Shown: piece after piece, positions 10,991-22,871 of the stretch
Numbering within the stretch: position 1 is the stretch's first letter
Layout of the letters: each line of letters opens with the position of its first letter
Origin: Rhizomucor pusillus
Taxonomy: Eukaryota; Mucoromycota; Mucoromycetes; Mucorales; Lichtheimiaceae
DNA length: 64,000 bases
Assembly: GCA_900175165.2 (NCBI GenBank)
Contig: FWWN02000702.1
Span: 35,099 to 99,098, forward strand
Direction of reading: 5' to 3'
Translations under genes and position numbers: made by a program
Notes under the pieces: model-generated
Told to the model about the DNA's origin: nothing
Seen by the model: the letters and a program-made list of their open reading frames with translations, nothing else
Databases searched by the model: none

Positions 10991-12635
10991 ATGACCACTG
11001 TCTCGTCTCCCGTCGAAGTCGCACCTCCACCGCCACCAGTTCCTATTACTTCAACAGGCACTGGTATTGCAAACTTGCCGAACCAGCGGCACAAGATAGT
11101 CGCAAAAAATGGCGCCAACTTTACACTGATGGTGTGTGGTAAGCCATCCATTCTCGAGAATTCGAAATATACATTTGTCCGAAACGGATTGACAAAAAGG
11201 TTTCGGCTAACTACCCGCAACTGCAGGAGAGTCTGGCGTTGGCAAGACAACGTTCGTCAATACTCTGTTCACATCCACTATCAAGGAGCCCAAGAATCTG
11301 AGCAAAAGACGTTTGAGACCACCAAGCAAGACAGTGCAGATCCAAATCACAAAAGCAGGCAAGTTTGGGCGACAAGCCAAGAGTGGTGGAGGATATGTCT
11401 ATCTAACCAAACTTCAACAGAGCTGGAAGAAAAGATGTTCAAGGTCAAGCTGACCATCATTGACACACCAGGCTTTGGCGACTATGTAAATAACCGACAT
11501 AGTTGGATCCCTATCGTTGATTTTATCGACGATCAGCACGAGAAATACATGCGGCAAGAGCAGCAGCCTTGCCGAGAAGGATTGGTAGACATGCGTGTCC
11601 ATGCCTGTCTATACTTTATCAAGCCAACGGGCCACACGTGAGTAACATGAGTGTGTGAGAGGGATAGAGAGAGCTACTAGGTTTTGCTAACAACCCATCT
11701 CATCAGCTTGTCACCTTTGGATATAGAAGTCATGAAACGACTTGGTTCTCGCGTGAACCTCATTCCCGTTATCGCCAAGGCAGATACCTTGACACCGGCT
11801 GACCTTGCAAAGTTCAAACAAAATGTAAGTTGCTCTTTCAGTTTGCCTTCATAACGGAGTTCCCTTCCTTCCTTTCACTCTCTGACCCCCCTTATGCTTC
11901 CCCTTTTCCTTGTTCGTCCTCCTCCTCGACTGGTGCAGTATAACTCTAACATACAGGGGATGTCACTCCTTCCTCCTTCCTCCTTTTAGATTCGCAGTGT
12001 CATAGCGGCACAGGAGATCCAAGTGTACTCTTGTCCTATCGAAAGCGAGGACGAGAGCACGACGAAGCGCAACGCCAATATCATGGCCGCTCTTCCCTTT
12101 GCGGTGATCGGTTCGACGGAAGACGTGGTGACCGTCGATGGCCGGCGTGTCAAGGGCCGCCAATACAGTTGGGGCTGCGCCGAAGTGGAAAACGATGACC
12201 ACTGCGATTTCAGAAAGCTGCGTAGCTTGCTTATTCGGACACACATGCTTGACCTTATCACGACCACCGAGGAACTGCACTATGAAAACTATCGGCAAGC
12301 ACAGATGGAAACCCGTAAATTTGGAGATCCTCGGTATGTGAAAAGTTGGAGCATAATATTTAGGAAGAACCTTTGTAAACTGAACTCAATTTAGCTCGCA
12401 ACCAACGGAAAATGCAAAGTTCAAGGAAGAAGAAGAGATGCTCCGCAAGCGGTTCACGGAACAGGTGAAAGCCGAAGAAGCTCGATTCCGTAAATGGGAG
12501 CAGCAGCTCTTGAGTGAACGTGATAGGCTCCACAAGGAGCTTGAGCAGCAGAGCGAACGTGTCAAGGAACTACAGAACGAGCTGGATGCGTACTACTACA
12601 GCCACCAGCACTCCCCCAGATCTGTCCGCAAGTGA
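10991..12635 (+). CDS. Septin GTPase
   Basis: Exons are 10991-11138, 11227-11358, 11421-11637, 11707-11824, 11990-12333 and 12395-12635, giving 399 aa. After a Pro-rich head come the P-loop GESGVGKT (about 50-57), switch [11 protein letters not shown], the AKAD specificity motif, and the septin unique element ending near LHYENYR. The C-terminus (about 320-390) is a charged coiled coil ([20 protein letters not shown]). Septins polymerise into filaments at hyphal tips, septa and branch sites. The FTLMVCGESG context hints at the Cdc11/AspA group, but I would not fix the paralogue. Intron 2 (11359-11420) uses a GC donor (gcaagt); no GT donor keeps [19 protein letters not shown] in frame. Confidence 0.95.
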
Positions 12636-12715
12636 AAAAAAGAAAGACTCCCAGATTGTTTACTAATTGATTCACGACAACTCCAATCTTGAATAAATAC
12701 TCTAATGCCTCTTTT

Positions 12716-12744
12716 TATTATCATTATTATTATTATTATTATTA
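12716..12744 (+). repeat. (ATT)n microsatellite in septin 3' region
   Basis: A run of tat/att triplets lies between the septin stop and the convergent methyltransferase gene, just after aataaa-type signals. Confidence 0.7.
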
Positions 12745-12798
12745 CATTACCGTACATTTCTTTCTATGCAAAAGAGAAAGAGTGAAAATGGGTTACAA

Positions 12799-13733
12799 TC
12801 AAAATCCACCAATGTTGCAAAATAACAGAGTTGTGAATTTATCATCTGCCGGTTTGCAGTGGTCCGCTCTCGTGCCTACAAACACAAAGATTTGTTCCTC
12901 TTCGCCTAGCAATCCCACGACGTTGCCTTGCTTGTCGACCTTGCGCACAGGCTCGTAATTGAAAATACGTCCAAAGTAATCCTGCCAGAATCCGCATTCC
13001 TTTTCAAGCGACCGACATTTGTATCCAATCACGATCTTGGTCTTTGGACTGCATACATGTTCCAACGTCTGCGTCAAGAGCGAGAAGAGTTCGGGAAAGT
13101 AGACGCAGTCGCTGACAACCACCAGATCGAATTCTCCACCCGCGTCGGCCAACAATCTGTCTGCATGCTCCTTGTTTCCCCAGTGCAGTGGCTCGACGTG
13201 GATCGTCGCTGTATCAGGTTTGTGATGTGCAGCCACATTGTCCCGGATAAGCGGAAGAACCTGAGTCAGGTCTGTAATGTACACGCTGCACGGATGTCGA
13301 AGGATATTGGCAAGATAGATACCCACGTAGCCCGTACCTGCGCCGAGCTCCAGGATCCTGAAAGGACGCGTCGGTGCCGGTGCCGGTGTTGATGCTGCTG
13401 CTGCTGCTGTGGCAAAGTATTCCAGCGGGATAGGTTGTGGCGGTTCTGTCTTCGTCGTTTCTTGTCCGTGGTAAGAAAAATAATGCTGGAGCATGTACGC
13501 ACTTTTATCTCAAAAGTTACATGGATGTGAGTAAAATGTAGTTGTTGCTACTGTTGTTTGCAAACATTATGTGTATACCTATGCCATATCTTTCCAGCCA
13601 ACCCGTACTGGTCAATATCTTGCCGCAAGGACAGATTGGACACGTTGGAGTTCATGTTTTGCGGCGGTCCCTCGGATGCAAACACGTTCAGATCCTCGGG
13701 GAGATTCCCCAACCGGAAGTCGGAATCGTCCAT
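12799..13733 (-). CDS. METTL21-family protein lysine methyltransferase
   Basis: Exons are 13733-13579 and 13501-12799, giving 285 aa. The ATG at 13733 has a near-perfect Kozak context (ccaccATGG) and is preferred to the upstream in-frame codon. The SAM-binding motif I is ILELGAGTGYVGIYLA, followed by the acidic strand end YITDLTQVL. The family motif DLVVVSDCVYFPELF (the D/E-x-x-Y/F region) and the helix SLLTQTLEHV complete the seven-beta-strand fold. This group (fungal Efm/Rrg1/Nnt1 relatives) mostly methylates lysines of elongation factors, chaperones or similar proteins. Substrate cannot be told from sequence. An Ala/Pro-rich insert (about residues 80-97) is probably a surface loop. The gene converges with the septin and is divergent from Abp1. 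Confidence 0.85.
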
Positions 13734-13948
13734 GGTGGCCGAGATCACAAGCCGTCTATTCCAATGCTAGGGAGACAGTGAGGAACACGCACACACACAC
13801 CTTTGGGAGGCGGAAACCCAAGATCAAAGGAAGGAAAAAGATTGAAGCTGCTGAAACGGAACTAAAACTTGATGCTTTGCTGCTGGCAATGCCTAAAATT
13901 CAGTTTCCGGCGTTTCTTTCCCTGTTCTGCCAAGATACATCTTTAACG

Positions 13949-16248
13949 ATGACAAGCATGCATGTGAATTTAGCGACTCACGGGCAAGAGCTCGCTGAGG
14001 CATACCGCGCCGTGCTGAGCGACAGTGACCCAACGAACTGGCTTATTTTCTCCTACGACAAGGGAACCAGCGACCTTAAAGTTCAGGGCACCGGTGGTAA
14101 CGTATCTTGTTATGCGTCTTAATACGCGCTACCATCTCGAACCCGCGGTCATACTCATCTCGCTGAACTCAACAAGACGGTGGACTTGAGGAGCTGAACG
14201 AAGAATTCAACGACGCAAAGATGCAGTTTGCGTACGCTCGAGTTATCGATCCAAACACAGAGCTGCCAAAGTTTGTCTTCATTGCTTGGGTAATGTATAT
14301 TTGTGAGATATACCAGGAGTATACACTGTGGCTAACAAGTCGATAGTGCGGCAGTGGTGTTCCAGAAACACGCAAGGTATTCTTCAACTCGCACCTCAAC
14401 GATGTATCCAATTTCTTCAAGGTAAAAGAAAAAAATGATCTCAAAATGCCCTATCATCAGCAAACGCCTTGAATTTGGCATGATTTAGAGCTTCCACGTA
14501 CAAATCAACGCTCGCGATGAGGTATAGCTTCTGTCTTTTTATTTAATGCCTTATATGGTGATTATTGACGATTTTAATCGTGTAGGCTGATGTAGAACCA
14601 GAGTTGATCATGAAACGCGTATTTGAATCGTCTGGAGCAAAATACAGTTTCCACAAGGAGAAGCCTAGACCGATGCCAGCTGTTACTCCTGTGGTATGAA
14701 ATCATGCAATGTAACAGATAAGGACGACGCCAATGTTGTTAACAGCGCGCTGTATATAGGGTTCAGTGTACAAAAAGACGGAGGTACCAGATATTGCCGC
14801 GATGCAACGGGAATCGATGAAGAAGGAGGGTCCTCCTGCGCCTGTGGTTAGTTTGATAGTGTCGGCAAAACTACAAATGTAATTAACACGGTTATACGAA
14901 TAGGGCACAAACTACAAGCCGGTGCAAACAGCTCCTAAACCTTTAGCATCGCGCTGGCAACCTCAGCAAACAGAAGATAAAGCAGCTGCTGTTCGGGCTG
15001 AGCGAAAAAAGGCTGAGCGAGAGGCTCGCGAACGCGAAGAAGCTGCAGCTAGACAGCGCACAGCGGCGATGAAACAGCAACAGGACGACGAGGAGGAGCA
15101 GCGACGACAGCAACAGCTCCGTGAAGAACAAGAGCGAGCCGAGGCGGAACGCAGAGCAGCTGCTGAAGCAGAGGCAGCACGCCAGCGCCAATTAGAACAG
15201 GAGCGAAGAGAAGCAGAAGAAAGAGAAAGAGCGGCGGCAGCTGCAGCTGCGGCGGCGGAAGAAGACCGAAAGCGACAACAGCAATTGCAACAGCAACGCG
15301 AAGAAGAAGAACGTCAACGCCAAGCAGCAGCTGAAGCCCAACGTCAAAGAGAAATCCAAGAACAAGAAGAGAAAAGACGTTTGGAGGAAGAAGAGAAGGA
15401 ACGGCAAAGAGTAAGAGATTATGTGGTTTCCTTGGAAAAACTGCCAAAAATATTGACACGTACGTAGCAGCAACAAGCCGTCAAGATGGAGAGACAGCAA
15501 GCAGCTTTGCAAAGCCAATTGGACCAGGTAAGTCGTGAAGAAAAAAATTGCGTGTTCAACGGAATGCTGACATTTTACATAGACTGCAGACCGCGCGGTA
15601 GAAACAGCAACGCACGCTGCCGACACTGCCGTGACAGGCGCCCACGGCGCTCGAGGTCTTTCGGCGGTTGTGCTTTTCGGATACGATGCTGGTATGTTGT
15701 CGAGGAAGTCAATGCAAAGTATCACTTGATTCTCACCCAAACGGGAAATTTCAGCCGAGGCCAACGAAATGACACTTGTGGAAGGCGAAGTCATTGTTCA
15801 GATAGACCAGGTGGACGAAGGATGGTGGTTCGGTGTCAGCGAAGATGGCAAGAAAGAAGGTCTATTTCCATGTAAGCTTTAATCAAAATATCAATTCGGG
15901 GCAATTATATATTTTAATGGGTTATAATTATCAGCAAACTACGTCCAAGTCCTGGAAGAAGAAACCGCGCCTGTTGCTGCTGGTGGCAAGCAAGAGGATC
16001 ATCACGTGCAACAGCCATCGACTACTACTACTACTCATCAGTCTCCTCCTCCAAAGCAAGATCTCGGACAAACCGCTGTTGCCCTTTACGACTACGATGC
16101 CGGTGAAGATAATGAGATTTCGTTCAGAGAAAACGATGTTATCACCCACATTGAATTTGTGAGCGAGGACTGGTGGCAAGGTGTTGCTGCCGATGGCAAG
16201 ACGGTGGGCTTGTTCCCAGCAAACTACGTCGAATTGCAACAACACTAG
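13949..16248 (+). CDS. ABP1: Abp1/drebrin-like actin-binding protein (ADF-H + 2 SH3)
   Basis: Eleven exons (13949-14096, 14177-14289, 14347-14421, 14489-14521, 14586-14693, 14760-14846, 14904-15410, 15468-15527, 15583-15691, 15755-15871, 15935-16248) give 556 aa. An N-terminal ADF-homology domain (about 1-140; [26 protein letters not shown]) binds F-actin. A central highly charged Glu/Arg/Gln/Ala-rich helix (about 225-400) follows. Two C-terminal SH3 domains each have ALYDY-like, WW and NYV signatures: VLFGYDAAEANEM...SNYV and [13 protein letters not shown]...ANYV. Yeast Abp1 links actin patches to endocytosis and Arp2/3, and this architecture predicts that role. Yeast Abp1 has one SH3, so two is notable but known in filamentous fungi. 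Introns concentrate in the ADF-H part, and all phases close. Confidence 0.95.
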
Positions 16249-16257
16249 TAGTAGTTT

Positions 16258-16286
16258 TATACACATACACATACACATACACACAT
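16258..16286 (+). repeat. (ACACAT)n microsatellite
   Basis: A short hexanucleotide-like ACACAT run lies directly behind the Abp1 stop, followed by a CT tract and a T-run. Confidence 0.6.
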
Positions 16287-16525
16287 GTCTCTCTCTCTCT
16301 TTTTTTTATCTTTTTCCGAATTTATCGTTGCTTCCCACTTTCTATATACGAGTTTGTATACTATGACATAAAAAACAAGATGAGGGAAGTGCGTGTGTCA
16401 ACAAATACGATTTACATTGATCGTATATTTGCAAAGTTGAGTCACGGAACAAATTCACGCAGATATTTCAAGATATGGCCTTGTCATCTAAGCAAATGAC
16501 CAGGGGTTTTCCGTTTTTACGCAAC

Positions 16526-17443
16526 ATGAAGATCCTATTCTGCACTGTTGCATCAGCTGCAGTGTCGCTGGCGTGTTCTAGTAAGTTAGCGGAGCTAGCT
16601 TGCTTTTTTTTTCTTGCCTTCCACATTCGCTTACAAAATTGCTATTGATCAGTTACTGCACCTATGCAGGGAACTATCTGGAAAACGGGCGAGCTGGTGA
16701 CCGTGTCGTGGTAAGTTTAAAACGATGCAGAGGAGGGCACGAAACGTGGTCGTCGTTGACTCTTTTCTTTTTTAGGGCCGGGGCGTCTCCCGACGGCGTG
16801 GCGTCCATCAGTTTGGCACAGGGTTCCAAAGCGGCACCTCCAGCAGCAGAGGAGCAGGTTAAGGTCGTTGCAAAGCTGGCATCCGAGGTTTCCGCGTCTG
16901 AAGGCAAATACGCCATGAAACTTCCGACCAACATTGCACCTTCCAATGACTGCAAGTATAAACAGTCTTTTTCTTCTTTTTTGCCGAAATGTTTTCTAAC
17001 AGTTTTATTACAGATTACATTATTTTGGACGAAGGCGGAGATAAATGCTCGTCTGCACCGATCTTTATCGAGCAGGGTAAGAAGAGTCTAGTAGTAGGAA
17101 TGCCTGAGTATTTGCAAAGGCGTATTAAAATTTCGACTTTTAAGGTTCCGGATCACCAGATCCAGAAGCTCCTCCAAACGTGGCCACAAGCACCAGGCTC
17201 GTAGGAACATCCAACCCTTCGATGGTGACCAGTTCGGCAACAGCGGATGCAACGCAGCAGCCGGCGAACGGTTTGGGACACCATCGCGGAAGAACGGCAG
17301 ACAACAAGAACGCGGCCAAGGAAAGGTCGGCGGCTTCCCGCAACTTGTGCGCACCAGAGGACGCGATCTGGCTGTTCGGGCGTCTTTTAGGAACCATGGG
17401 CATGCTCATCTTTGCCAGCGCAGCTGTTTCAATTGTTTTTTGA
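16526..17443 (+). CDS. Secreted/surface Kre9-KNH-like protein
   Basis: Exons are 16526-16580, 16653-16710, 16776-16951, 17014-17076 and 17145-17443, giving 216 aa. A signal peptide (MKILFCTVASAAVSLACS) precedes an Ig-like Kre9/KNH-type domain: GTIWKTGELVTVSW opens it, then SPDGVASISLAQGS and SEGKYAMKLPTNIAPSNDYY. A Ser/Thr/Ala/Pro-rich stalk follows, then a hydrophobic C-terminus (LFGRLLGTMGMLIFASAAVS) that could be a GPI-anchor signal or a membrane anchor. Such proteins are associated with beta-glucan assembly at the fungal wall. The choice of acceptor at 16652 is decided by the GTIWKTGELVTVSW frame. Intron 3 (16952-17013) needs a GC donor (T|gcaagt) to make the NDYY turn. The exact role is unknown. 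Confidence 0.75.
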
Positions 17444-18360
17444 GAATTCTATGCATACGAAGGCATGCCTGCCTGGCCGGCCCAGTCTGTTGTGTCTATT
17501 ACAAATCATAACCATCATTCATGCATTTTTTTCTTACTACATCACAGTTGCACCACTGTTTACTTTTCCTAATACCACAATTACATAATACGTTTTACAT
17601 TGCAGTACCAACTACCAACCATCATAATGAATAAACATTGTCATTACAGAGTTGCAGAGGCCTAAAATATTTAGCACGCTGTGCATTTGAAAATGACATA
17701 TTCAGGAGGAAACATCCCGAAAAATTCAGAAAGCAGCGACAACCAAATGGAGTAAAGTGTGTCTGCTGACAAGCATTTAAAGTGACTGAAACTCGAAAAC
17801 TTTAGAGTTTTTTTATTATTTCTTTTCCACTCTGCCTCAATCGGCACATTGTCTTTTTGATTTGTACAGACTTTCGTGTCACGCTTAAGCAGAAAGAGTG
17901 AAAATTTCGATAGCAGGCGCTTTACCTGTCAACGTGCGGCTTGGTAATCCCGTCTTTGGCTAAATGCGCTGCCTCGCAAATGCTTCATACAAACGAAAAA
18001 AGAGAAAATGAAATCCTTTGGTTCAGGCAATGGACTTGAGGATCCAATCAGTGTATAGCTTTCCACGTCGTGCCGAAGCATGCGTTGTTGGATCGTTGCG
18101 ACGATAGCTTCCACTCACATAAGCGAAACCACCCGCTCGAATAGTCAGACTAAACCGCCGCAATGGGAATTCTGCCTACACGGTGCAAACCTCTACCGTA
18201 CTTCGCTGCAGGGCAACGATATTTCGATAATATTTAGCTCTCAGCTAGTAGGAACGTATGAAAGGAATTTTATTATACATTTTGTCGCATATCGGCAGCG
18301 TGCCATGAAACAGTTTGTACAGTGATTCATATACATATGGTACGATATATGGGATGCATG
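17444..18360. other. Intergenic region without recognised gene
   Basis: AT-rich sequence separates the KNH-like gene from the 3' end of the minus-strand RING gene. Only short ORFs without coding character are present. Confidence 0.5.
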
Positions 18361-19858
18361 CTACTGGTAAACAGTTCGCCGTCTTTTTCTTAGACTACCG
18401 TCGTTGCTGCTTGCAGTGTCGCTATCGTCATCACTGTCAGATGTATCTTGGTCACTACCACTGCTGCTACTGTTGCTGCTACTGCTTTCGCTACTGCTTT
18501 CTTCACTTTGGCTAGTAGGTTGCACGACTTGAGCTACACTGCTGTCGTCGGTATCCGTATCATCATCTTGTCTGCTGATGGCACTGCTGACGATGCTAAT
18601 GCTACTGCTTTTTGACTGATCGTTGTCACTGCTGTCGGTATCATACATAGATGCTAGAACTCTGTCATGCATACTCTCCTCGCTGGATGATGTTGCCATG
18701 CTGGCATTCCCTATATCATCATCGTCGCTCAGAGAATAGTCATCACTGCTGCCGCTTTCGGTTGGACCTTCATTTACATTTCCACTTTCAATTTCAGGCT
18801 CGGTTTCACTTTCGTCTGATGCTGATGAATAGATTATCGGTGGACGATTTCTGCTCGTTCTAAAGTTGAAAGACTCTTCACCAGAGGACGTATACATAGC
18901 ATTTTCGGTTGATGATAATGATTCGTCGCTGCTTGCTTCGCTGATGTTTTCATCAAAGACTACGAATCCTTCCAGTGATTCGTCGTCTTCATTTGATTCC
19001 TCTTCCTCTGTTTCAGTGCCGAGTCCTCGCATTGCGTCAACCATTTGCGTTCCGTAGTTGATTCTGTAATTTATGTTGCATCTCTCGCATAGACCGTCTT
19101 CTTCAAGTTCATACATGCATACACCGCAGCGATATCTATATGTTGGAGATCAGATTAAGGACGATCGGCATCATCCAGTATCAAGCTTACACGCCATCTT
19201 CTGTATCATGTACATAATTTTCACGATGTGTGATGGGAAACATCTCTTTTAGACGGTCCTCTAACCGTTGTTCTCCTTGTTGTTGGCGATCGTTCTCCAT
19301 TTCTTGCCCGAGTATGTGCTTCCGAAACGCTTTCACTGAAGGAGTTGTGAGATGAATTTTTTACGGAAATTAAATATGTTGCAGATCAGTACCTTGGTCC
19401 TGCACAGCAAAGGCCGGCGTTGGTCGCCGTACAATGACTTGGCGGCACTGGGGACACGTTTTTTGTCGTTGGAACCAGCTGTTCATACAAACGGCGCAGA
19501 ATGTATGGCCTGCTTTTTTGATTAGGATATAACTCGCGTCCGAAAGCAACCAAATATCGCATACCGCATTCAAGTGTGTAGGGCGTGTCATACAATTCGA
19601 CGCAAATATGGCAGCAGAAAGCTAAATGTACAAGTCAGCAAACGTGCAGCATAGATTCACCAATCCCCAACTAATCTTACCCTCTTTGAAGCGATTGAGA
19701 TTCGCCGTGGGTATATGTACACCTTCCCTGTTCTGATTGTTGCTGTTGGGTTGGCGAGTCCGCATGTCTTCAATGCTGCGGTACAACGCGTGCGAAGCCG
19801 CAATCAAGTTCGTCCAAGCATCATTCTCCTGATCAACTGAATCGCTGCTTGAATTCAT
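18361..19858 (-). CDS. RING-finger (C3HC4) E3 ubiquitin ligase with acidic Ser-rich tail
   Basis: Exons are 19858-19681, 19621-19565, 19509-19393, 19335-19191 and 19135-18361, giving 423 aa. The RING (about 63-110) is assembled across an intron: CCHICVELYDTPYTLECG joins to GHTFCAVCMNSWFQRQKTC and PQCRQ, with all eight ligands present. A charged helix follows. Then comes a second small zinc-ribbon-like CGVCMYELEEDGLCERC (about 168-184). The last ~230 residues are almost entirely Ser/Asp/Glu/Thr and end in a basic patch (RKRRRT), so a nuclear, heavily phosphorylated or chromatin-facing tail is likely. RING plus acidic tail recalls Psh1-type chromatin ligases, but I see no specific match and assign no symbol. 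The gene shares a 77 bp divergent promoter with the small gene at 19936. Confidence 0.85.
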
Positions 19859-19935
19859 ATCAACAAGAAACCGGCAGGGGAAAAAAGAGGTAAAACAAAA
19901 AAAGGATTGTCAAAACGTTGGTCCGCATTGACCGC

Positions 19936-20288
19936 ATGGCGCAGCGTGTACGCGCCAAATCACGCGCGTCCTCCCACCAGCCTAAACTTATCCAAAAGAA
20001 AGCACAACACATGCTCCACGAGGATCAAGTTAGCCGCGTGCTTCTCGAAGATGTATGTTATCAAAGGAACATCAACATATGCTTTTACATCGTTTTCCTT
20101 GGCAAATTGTTTATAATCACACCAATGAGAAAACAGTGTTCAATATTGGATGATGGAAGAATCTGGTCCTACAGATGATATCGCATCCCGGTTTTGTAAC
20201 GCGTCCTATTGATTCATCCAACACGTCTCGTTTACCTCATACAACTCATTCCTTCTTTTCGAAGCCACCATCTGCTCTTCTATCTTGA
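19936..20288 (+). CDS. Small basic protein, 76 aa, unknown
   Basis: Exons 19936-20052 and 20175-20288 join in phase 0. The N-terminal half is highly basic and looks conserved (MAQRVRAKSRASSHQPKLIQ, then KKAQHMLHEDQVSRVLLED). The second exon reads MISHPGFVTRPIDSS and ends Ser/Pro-rich. There is no signal peptide. Basic nuclear or nucleolar small proteins look like this, but I cannot name the family. The start is only 77 bp from the divergent RING gene, which supports a real bidirectional promoter. Caveat: the intron (122 nt) is longer than most here, and unspliced reading adds about 30 poorly structured residues before a stop. Confidence 0.5.
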
Positions 20289-21589
20289 TGCAGCCTATAA
20301 TAACTCTCTAGTCTTTGTACCATTTTTCTGCTTTCGATATAATCAGATCCATGATCGATGACCTAGCTCTCCGCCAGCCATAAATAGGCATCAAAACAGA
20401 ACCGGGGATACTTTTTTCAAAGTCTAGTATGTAGTTTACAGCAGAAGAAGATTGTCAGCACTACGAAGTTGTACAGTAGGAACTGATCACTGGTCGCTCA
20501 TTGGGCATTTATCTGTACTCGTGCGGCAAGTTGATCGACCAAGGTTTATGTAAAGGTCGACTTGAGCAATCTCTTCCTTTGGTAGGATTGAACGATCGTG
20601 GATGGCAAGTGTGTATCATCCATGTTATTGCTCGATATCATGGAAGAAAAAAGAATGGAAATGTTTTAGAGGAATTGGCTCGCGGCCTTTATTTTGACTT
20701 GCGACTGTTGTAAAATAAAGCTTCAGTATGTAGTACTTTCCATTAGAATATAGTCAATCTGCTGTCTGCTATTGTGTTGACGAACGAGCCGATAGAATTG
20801 ATTTATAATAATAACGTAAGTAATATATGCAAAACATAATACTGATGAACTATAGAAAAAAGATGTGAAATACTGAAAGAAAAAACTACAGGTGTGGGCT
20901 ATCTGACTCTGGTTCCCCATATGGGCGGTCATCAGGTCCCTCCTGTCAAAACATTACGCCGCAGGCTGCCCTTGAGGGCCAGCCAAACTCATCGGCCTCT
21001 GCCGCATGATGGTTGCCGACTTGATCTTCCATGGCAGATGACGAGAGTGATATGATGGATGTTCCAATATAGAGTCGGCCGGTAGACAAAGTGGCGTCTC
21101 AGGAAGGGTTTTGTACCAAGTAGAGCGAGTCCAGTGGAGCTTACTGGACGGCGCGAGAGCTTGGTTATTCTGGCTGAAATACCGGCCGAAAGAGTGCAGG
21201 GAGCTATCTACCTTGCCCAAGCTTTGCATCACCTGGAAGCGTGAACTTTCCACGTACTCCTATCAGCAATTGATGTGTCAGCTCAGCCCACTGCAAACAA
21301 AGAAAAAGCCTACCCTAAAATGAAGAGAACCTGCAATGTCATATCGTATGCTTCTAAACTGGCGAAATTGCTAGGCCGTGATCGACGCTTCTCTCATGCC
21401 AACATCTACAACCTTCTTTGCATCTTCGCTCTGCATGGTATCTGACCCGCGGTCGCTCTCGCGAGTTCTATTACGCAAACATCGCGTGTATTAACTTAGC
21501 GTTTCAGAGCGTACTGCTCTTCGTCGACGACGTAGTCCATGGGCTCCAATCTGCCGTACTCGTCGACAGCAAGCGAGTGTACACGCTCT
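20289..21589. other. Intergenic and degenerate sequence before the transposase remnant
   Basis: No intact gene is present. From about 20940, broken ORFs on both strands probably belong to old mobile DNA attached to the transposase pseudogene, but no family can be named. Confidence 0.4.
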
Positions 21590-22515
21590 ACACTGATCAG
21601 GGCAAAGCAGGACAAAGCCAGATCCTTCAAACTGATGTTTGAGAAAGTTCTGAGTGCTTCAGCTGCCGCAAAGCGGTTGGGTATCCATGTTCGGACGGCT
21701 CAAAGACGGCCAAACAGTAGGAGGCGGATCCTGATAGCGTATTCGCGAAGCGTAAGAAGAATGGTCGTCCGCGTGTCCTCGGTGAAGAGCATAAGAAGGT
21801 CATTCTAGAGTACGTCGATATGAATCCTTCGGCGGTCTTGGAACAGTTTATGGAGCGACTGCTGCAGAGGTTCAAAGGGCTCGAAGTCTCTAAAAGCACT
21901 GTTCATGACTTCGTGAGGATGAATGCAACCTGTCATTTAAGAATGGTCGGTTTCAGCCAGTGGACAGGTATAGTGAGACCAAGATTCAAGAGCGCCTTGA
22001 CTGGGTTCGCAATGGGAGGGAACCGATATGGACTTTAGGCTTCCTGGATGAGTCTGCCTTCCACGTCAACATGAAACGCAGTATGGCCCGGTCAAAGAAA
22101 GGTTCGCCTGCGATAGTCACTGTGCCCAAAAGATGAGCGCAGACAGCCACCGTTTTGGGCGCGATCTCTGCTTCAGATCTGGTCAAATGCAGCCTGAGAC
22201 CGCCACAGACGCGGGCCAAGAAGAGGAAGCGAGGAGGTCATTGCTGAGCTTAAGAGTACAAAAATAGTAGCAAGTCATTGTCTTAGCTTCTTGAAGGCTA
22301 CAATAGATGAGATGGACCAGTATCCACACATGAAAGGCTACTATCTTGCTATTGATAACGCCTATATCCACAAGTCTGACGATATTGCTAAATATATCGC
22401 GTCCCGCGATTATCGCTATGCCTACTTGCCATCATACTCTCCCGCACTCAACCCGATTGAACAGTTCTGGTCGGTGGTTAAGAGCAAAGTTAAGCGCAAC
22501 AATAAAGGATGGTAA
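21590..22515 (+). pseudogene. Decayed Tc1/mariner (IS630-type, DDE) transposase
   Basis: Fragments in shifting frames line up as one transposase. An N-terminal helix-turn-helix (about 21630-21710, ASAAAKRLGIHVRTAQR) comes first. A basic linker follows (about 21740-21790, FAKRKKNGRPRVLGEEHKK), then a second helix region with VSKSTVHDFV. The catalytic core starts with FLDESAFHVNMKRS (first Asp, near 22046). It continues with LAIDNAYIHKSDDIAKYI (second Asp, near 22351) and SPALNPIEQFWSVVKSKVKR (the Glu, near 22460). In-frame stops (for example near 22134 and 22244) and several frameshifts break it. The C-terminus is lost after KVKRNN. No terminal inverted repeats were recognised by eye. Confidence 0.88.
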
Positions 22516-22779
22516 ACTGGCCGGACAGAAACAGTTGCAGTTTGTTTATGTAGATACTGAACCTATACTGCTATTCTAAAAAGCATTGTCGCAAAGATCT
22601 AGAATCCATGTGACGGTATAGATGCGTTCTATAAATCAACAATGAATGTAGGTTTGGAAAAACGGGCAAGTCATGACTGGATGCATGGCTGGAGTGTGGT
22701 GTATAAATAAGAGGATTGTATACACGTTTGGTGATTATTATCGTCGTCGTTGTTGTTTTGTTGTTGATGCTAGGGCTGT

Positions 22780-22806
22780 GAGAGAGAGAGAGAGAGAGAG
22801 AGAGAG
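22780..22806 (+). repeat. (GA)n microsatellite
   Basis: A perfect GA run lies 3' to the small minus-strand gene at 22872. Confidence 0.85.
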
Positions 22807-22871
22807 CGTTTTAAAGGTATTCAAGTTGCCCGATAACAACGACGTCCAATTATTCATTATTGTCGATGTCC

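Noticed and set aside
14943..15794. Leu/Phe/Ser-rich minus ORFs opposite Abp1
   Set aside because: Complement of the Glu/Arg/Gln-rich helix of Abp1.
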